From: Kyrpidia spormannii
GTDB lineage: Bacteria; Bacillota; Bacilli; Kyrpidiales; Kyrpidiaceae
Length of the DNA: 64,000 bases
Assembly (NCBI RefSeq): GCF_002804065.1
Contig: NZ_CP024955.1
Span: 1 to 64,000, forward strand
Direction of reading: 5' to 3'
In this document: positions 60,847-64,000 of the stretch, one piece after another
Layout of the letters: every line of letters starts with the position of its first letter
Position numbering within the stretch: the stretch's first letter is position 1
Notes under the pieces: model-generated
Seen by the model: only the letters and a program-made list of their open reading frames with translations
What the model was told of the DNA's origin: nothing
The model's database searches: none
Position numbers and translations under genes: made by a program

Positions 60847-61767
60847 GTGGTTTGTGAAAAAGCACCGGCAAAAATCAACCTGTCTTTAGACGTGCTATAC
60901 CGTCGGGATGACGGATACCATGAAGTAGAAATGGTCATGCAAACGGTGGATTTAGCTGACCGGGTGTACCTAGAGGAAGCCGAGGATCTCCAATTGAGTT
61001 GCACTCACCCCAAGCTGCCCACCGACGAACGCAACCTAGCTCTCCGGGCCGCGAAATTATTGCAACAGGAGACGGGCTGTCATCGCGGCGCATCGATTCA
61101 CCTCGACAAGCGCATTCCGTTGTCGGCGGGGCTCGCCGGCGGGTCCAGCGACGCTGCGGCGGTGCTGAGAGGTCTCAATCGCTTGTGGGGGCTGGGGTTG
61201 ACCAAAGATGCACTGGCGGAACTCGGGGCAAAGCTGGGGTCGGATGTGCCCTTTTGTGTGTACGGCGGCACGGCACTCGCCCAGGGGCGGGGAGAGAGGA
61301 TCACGATCTTGCCGTCCTGCCCTCCGGCGTGGGTAATTCTGGTTCACCCCCCCATTCCGGTATCCACCGCTGCGGTCTACGGGAGGCTACGGCTGGATGA
61401 GGTGACGGAACACCCGAAAACGGCACAGATGATCGAGGCGATTCGGGAGAAGGACCTCGGGGGTATCTCCCAGCGGCTCGGCAACGTCTTAGAGACGGTC
61501 ACCTTCGATCTTTATCCGGAAGTGAGGCGGCTCAAAGCCCGGATGGTTCAGTTCGGGGCTTTAGGGGCATTGATGTCGGGCAGCGGCCCCACGGTGTTCG
61601 GTCTGGTGGACAGGCAGTCGAAGGCGGAACGAATTCATCATGCCTTTCGCGGCTTTGTTCGGGAAGTGTATCTGACCCGGGTGTGCGGTTTAAACGACGA
61701 CATTGTGGGAAAGCGGAGGGAACCTCATGGATGCGATCGTCCTCACGGGAGGGAGCGTTTCCGATAA
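60847..61767 (+). CDS. ispE: 4-diphosphocytidyl-2-C-methyl-D-erythritol kinase
   Basis: GHMP kinase of the MEP isoprenoid pathway. The 306-residue product has [10 protein letters not shown] at the N-terminus, the ATP loop [15 protein letters not shown] (91-105), and [11 protein letters not shown] near the C-terminus. GTG 60847 follows GGGGAGG by six bases; GTG 60799 is in frame but the family starts near the later codon. Its last 41 bases overlap the next gene, giving an unusual Arg/His-rich tail after VYLTRVCG. Confidence 0.94.
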   Translation: MVCEKAPAKINLSLDVLYRRDDGYHEVEMVMQTVDLADRVYLEEAEDLQLSCTHPKLPTDERNLALRAAKLLQQETGCHRGASIHLDKRIPLSAGLAGGSSDAAAVLRGLNRLWGLGLTKDALAELGAKLGSDVPFCVYGGTALAQGRGERITILPSCPPAWVILVHPPIPVSTAAVYGRLRLDEVTEHPKTAQMIEAIREKDLGGISQRLGNVLETVTFDLYPEVRRLKARMVQFGALGALMSGSGPTVFGLVDRQSKAERIHHAFRGFVREVYLTRVCGLNDDIVGKRREPHGCDRPHGRERFR

Positions 61768-62470
61768 GGACGGGCCGAAGGCCCTCTGGCCCATTCAAGG
61801 GCGGGCGATGGTGGACTATGTGTTGGACGCCCTGTCCGCGGCCGTCGAGATCGAGCGGATTGTCGTGGTGGGGCAAACGGCTGGCTCGTCACCACGGGCG
61901 GTATGGCTGCCCGGATCGGGCTCCATTGTCGACCACCTGCAAGCTGCCCTGAAGTTTCTCGACCGGCCCTGGGGGGAGCATGTGCTCATTGCCACCTGTG
62001 ACGTACCGCTGTTAACCGGGGCGATGGTGGAGGATGTTCTGGGCCGTTGCCGGCCGTTTCGCCGGGACTTCTATTATCCCATCGTGCGGCGGGAAGATTG
62101 CGAGCGGGAACTTCCCGGGATTCGGCGAACGTACGTGAAACTTCGGGACGGCACGTTCACGGGCGGGAATCTGTTTGTGATTCGGGACGACGTGTTGAGC
62201 CGGATCCTCCCGGTGATCGACCGTTTCATCCGCAACCGGAAGAATCCTCTGCGCTTGTCGAAGGAACTCGGGTGGAGTTTCACCGTTCGGTTGGCGGCCA
62301 GCCGGGTGGTGGGAGTGCTATCGATTGATCAACTGGAGTCCCGGGTGAGGGAATTGTTTGCCGTTCGAGCATCTGCAGTGATCTGTCCGCACGCCGCCAT
62401 TGGCGCCGATGTGGATGAACCCGAAGATTTGGGATGGGTGGACCGGGCTTTGGCGGCGAGATTGTCATAA
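61727..62470 (+). CDS. MobA-like nucleotidyltransferase family protein
   Basis: A 247-residue NTP-transferase-fold protein: the N-terminal [20 protein letters not shown] resembles the sugar/molybdenum nucleotidyltransferase loop though less glycine-rich, [12 protein letters not shown] follows, and [10 protein letters not shown] holds the metal Asp. The C-terminal half is family-specific. Substrate is unknown. ATG 61727 has GGAGGG six bases upstream and overlaps the ispE end. It lies between ispE and purR, where B. subtilis has none. Confidence 0.85.
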   Translation: MDAIVLTGGSVSDKDGPKALWPIQGRAMVDYVLDALSAAVEIERIVVVGQTAGSSPRAVWLPGSGSIVDHLQAALKFLDRPWGEHVLIATCDVPLLTGAMVEDVLGRCRPFRRDFYYPIVRREDCERELPGIRRTYVKLRDGTFTGGNLFVIRDDVLSRILPVIDRFIRNRKNPLRLSKELGWSFTVRLAASRVVGVLSIDQLESRVRELFAVRASAVICPHAAIGADVDEPEDLGWVDRALAARLS

Positions 62471-62523
62471 CCCGAAAGAAATGATATATTTTCCGAGGGA
62501 ATGTTCGGTTTTTAAGATGGGGG

Positions 62524-63345
62524 ATGGCAAGGGTGCGCCGCAGCGACCGGTTGGTTTGTTTGACCCAATTGTTTCTGCAGAATCCCCATACCGCCGTGTC
62601 GCTGAGCGACCTGGCTGAACGACTGGGGGCCGCGAAGTCCTCGTTGAGTGAAGATTTGTCCATCGTACGGGCGGTGTTTGAACAGCAGGGACTCGGCACC
62701 TTTGAGACAGCAACCGGGGCCGCAGGGGGGATTCGCTACATCCCGGGCGTGAGTGAAGCCTTCGCGGTGGATTTTGTGCGACGGCTTCAGGGGGAGCTGG
62801 CTGACGGGGAGCGCATCCTTCCGGGTGGGTTCCTGTTTATGTCCGACATCCTCGGGAGGCCAGATGTCTTGGATGCCGCCGGAAGGTTGTTTGCCCATCG
62901 ATTCGCCGGGGCCGGCGCGGAAGTGGTCATGACGGTGGAGACGAAGGGAATCCCCCTGGCGGTTTCGACGGCGCGGTATCTCGGGCTTCCCATCGTGGTG
63001 GTCCGCCGGAATCAACGTCTGACCGAGGGGTCCGCCGTGAGCTTGAACTACGTATCGGGTTCGGACCGGCGGATTCAGACGATGTCGTTGTCCCGCCGGT
63101 CGCTGCGAGAAGGCACCCGGGCCCTCATTGTGGACGATTTTATGAAAGCGGGGGGCACGGCCCGGGCGTTGGTGGAGTTGCTGGCCGAGTTCGGCGGCGA
63201 GGCGGTGGGCATCGGCGTGTTTACCGCGACCTTGGAGCCGGAGAAAAAGCTGGTCGGCGAGTACGTATCATTGGTGGATATCGGGCGCATGGATGAAGAA
63301 AACCGCCGGGTGGAGACGGTCCGCGGCACGTATTTTGGCCGCTGA
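62524..63345 (+). CDS. purR: Purine operon repressor PurR
   Basis: PurR represses purine synthesis genes and is released by PRPP. The 273-residue product has an N-terminal winged helix (RRSDRLVCLTQLF, LAERLGAAKSSLSEDL), a phosphoribosyltransferase-fold domain, and the PRPP motif ALIVDDFMKAGGTA at 200-213. The start is uncertain: ATG 62524 gives an N-terminus of B. subtilis length, but GTG 62533 has GGGGG at better spacing. guaB in this window belongs to the purine pathway; a PurBox was not seen before it. Confidence 0.95.
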   Translation: MARVRRSDRLVCLTQLFLQNPHTAVSLSDLAERLGAAKSSLSEDLSIVRAVFEQQGLGTFETATGAAGGIRYIPGVSEAFAVDFVRRLQGELADGERILPGGFLFMSDILGRPDVLDAAGRLFAHRFAGAGAEVVMTVETKGIPLAVSTARYLGLPIVVVRRNQRLTEGSAVSLNYVSGSDRRIQTMSLSRRSLREGTRALIVDDFMKAGGTARALVELLAEFGGEAVGIGVFTATLEPEKKLVGEYVSLVDIGRMDEENRRVETVRGTYFGR

Positions 63346-63377
63346 TTCGTACGCCGGCTGAGAAGGGATGATGTGGG

Positions 63378-63767
63378 ATGGCAGGACAGATCGTTTCAAC
63401 ATCAAAGGCTCCCGGGGCCATCGGCCCCTATTCCCAGGCGATTCGTTCCGGGTCATTCGTTTTTACATCGGGGCAAATCCCCCTCACTCCGGAGGGGCGA
63501 ATGGTGGCGGGGGACATTCGCGAACAGACCCGGCAGGTATTTGCCAATCTGGAGGCGGTATTGAAAGCGGCCGGGGCGAGTTTTGCCGACGTGGTCAAAG
63601 CGACAGTTTTTTTGGCGGATATGAACGATTTTGCCCCGATGAATGAAGTCTACGAGGAAGTCCTCGGCGCGTATAAGCCCGCCCGGACGACGGTCCAGGC
63701 GGCGGGGCTGCCGAAAGGCGCGGGGGTCGAGATCGAATTGATCGCCGTGATTTCAGAATCAATTTGA
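63378..63767 (+). CDS. ridA: RidA family enamine/imine deaminase
   Basis: RidA (YabJ) hydrolyses reactive 2-aminoacrylate and related imines from PLP enzymes. The 129-residue product has [12 protein letters not shown] near the N-terminus, FTSGQIPL, and [20 protein letters not shown] with the carboxylate-binding Arg and the conserved Glu. AAGGGATGAT precedes the ATG. The purR-ridA-spoVG order matches B. subtilis. Confidence 0.96.
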   Translation: MAGQIVSTSKAPGAIGPYSQAIRSGSFVFTSGQIPLTPEGRMVAGDIREQTRQVFANLEAVLKAAGASFADVVKATVFLADMNDFAPMNEVYEEVLGAYKPARTTVQAAGLPKGAGVEIELIAVISESI

Positions 63768-63779
63768 ATGGCGCTAAAC

Positions 63780-63807
63780 AGGTTTCGGATCTGATACCGT
63801 CGAACTC
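63780..63807 (+). promoter_or_regulatory. Possible sigma-H promoter for spoVG
   Basis: AGGTTT (63780-63785) and GTCGAACTC (63799-63807) resemble the sigma-H pattern (AGGAWWW and RNNGAATWW) with one mismatch in the core GAAT. spoVG is a classic sigma-H gene in B. subtilis, which is the main support. Confidence 0.35.
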
Positions 63808-63829
63808 TCCCTCCAAAATGGAGAGGGGG
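63805..63829 (+). promoter_or_regulatory. Hairpin covering the spoVG ribosome site
   Basis: CTCTCCCTCC (63805-63814) can pair with GGAGAGGGGG (63820-63829), nine of ten positions including two G-U pairs, around AAAAT. The 3' arm overlaps the GGGGGAG ribosome site of spoVG, so transcripts read through from ridA could be poorly translated. Confidence 0.4.
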
Positions 63830-63836
63830 AGTGACC

Positions 63837-64000
63837 GTGGAGATCACGTCGGTCCGTTTGGTTCGGCTCAGCGCCGGGAAACTGCGAGCTTTGGCGTCGG
63901 TGACCTTTGACGACGAGTTCGTGGTTCACCAGATTCGAGTGATTCACGGAAGCACCGGATTGTTTGTGGCCATGCCGGCGAGGCGGACGGCCTCCGGGGC
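63837..64000 (+). CDS. spoVG: Septation regulator SpoVG (truncated by window end)
   Basis: The first 54 codons of SpoVG, an RNA/DNA-binding regulator of sporulation and division. The visible part [11 protein letters not shown] through [20 protein letters not shown] and PARRTASG matches the family closely. GTG 63837 lies five bases after GGGGGAG; GTG 63831 is less likely. The gene runs off the window; the family length of about 95 residues implies roughly 120 more bases. Confidence 0.94.
   Translation, partial: MEITSVRLVRLSAGKLRALASVTFDDEFVVHQIRVIHGSTGLFVAMPARRTASG

Overview
The window is the start of a Bacillota chromosome: it opens on the dnaA start codon and runs through an oriC-like region into dnaN, yaaA, recF, remB, gyrB, gyrA, an rRNA operon, guaB and dacA. 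Gene order follows the Bacillus subtilis origin-to-spoVG arm. Sporulation genes (bofA, yabG, sspF, spoVG, a YfhD-like protein), high GC, frequent GTG/TTG starts and strong GGAGG ribosome sites point to a GC-rich, aerobic endospore former. An Alicyclobacillaceae member such as Kyrpidia is my inference from overall impression, not a measured placement. Layout: 1-8842 holds replication initiation, repair and gyrase. 8843-13952 is a 16S-23S-5S operon with two promoters, pairing processing stems and a terminator, and no tRNA in the spacer. 14033-18762 carries guaB, dacA, a 47-residue membrane protein, the PLP synthase pair pdxST and a tRNA-Ser. 18920-21910 is an envelope segment (YfhD-like, two DedA proteins, a PAP2 phosphatase) ending in tRNA-Ser and tRNA-Arg. 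22034-26416 is an accessory block: a TetR-controlled dehydrogenase/cupin/DUF2255 unit and a MerR/aldo-keto reductase pair. 26769-29123 encodes a ba3-like terminal oxidase on the minus strand, followed by a LysM/M23 peptidase and a histidine-rich YmaF protein. 31151-47252 returns to the conserved arm: tadA, two tRNA-Ser, SRP RNA, an orphan histidine kinase, dnaX, ebfC, recR, yaaL, then rluD-type and fabH genes placed before bofA, a malic enzyme, a YaaO-like decarboxylase, tmk, darA, yaaR, holB, ricT, yabA and rsmI. 47357-64000 holds abrB, metG, tatD, rnmV, rsmA, several extra genes (YkuK-like, DHH phosphoesterase, glycosyltransferase, FAH protein), yabG, veg, sspF, a cyanophycinase/cyanophycin synthetase pair, ispE, a nucleotidyltransferase, purR, ridA and the start of spoVG. 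Most genes serve replication, repair, translation and sporulation. The parts that depart from the Bacillus arm are the cyanophycin pair between sspF and ispE, the DedA/PAP2 group, the tRNA-flanked regulator/oxidoreductase block, the oxidase operon with an unexplained tail, the orphan kinase, and leader hairpins upstream of gyrB and metG. All four standard serine tRNA isoacceptor types (UGA, GCU, CGA, GGA) are present, yet serS, which follows pdxT in B. subtilis, is absent here. I saw no insertion sequence, prophage or CRISPR array.
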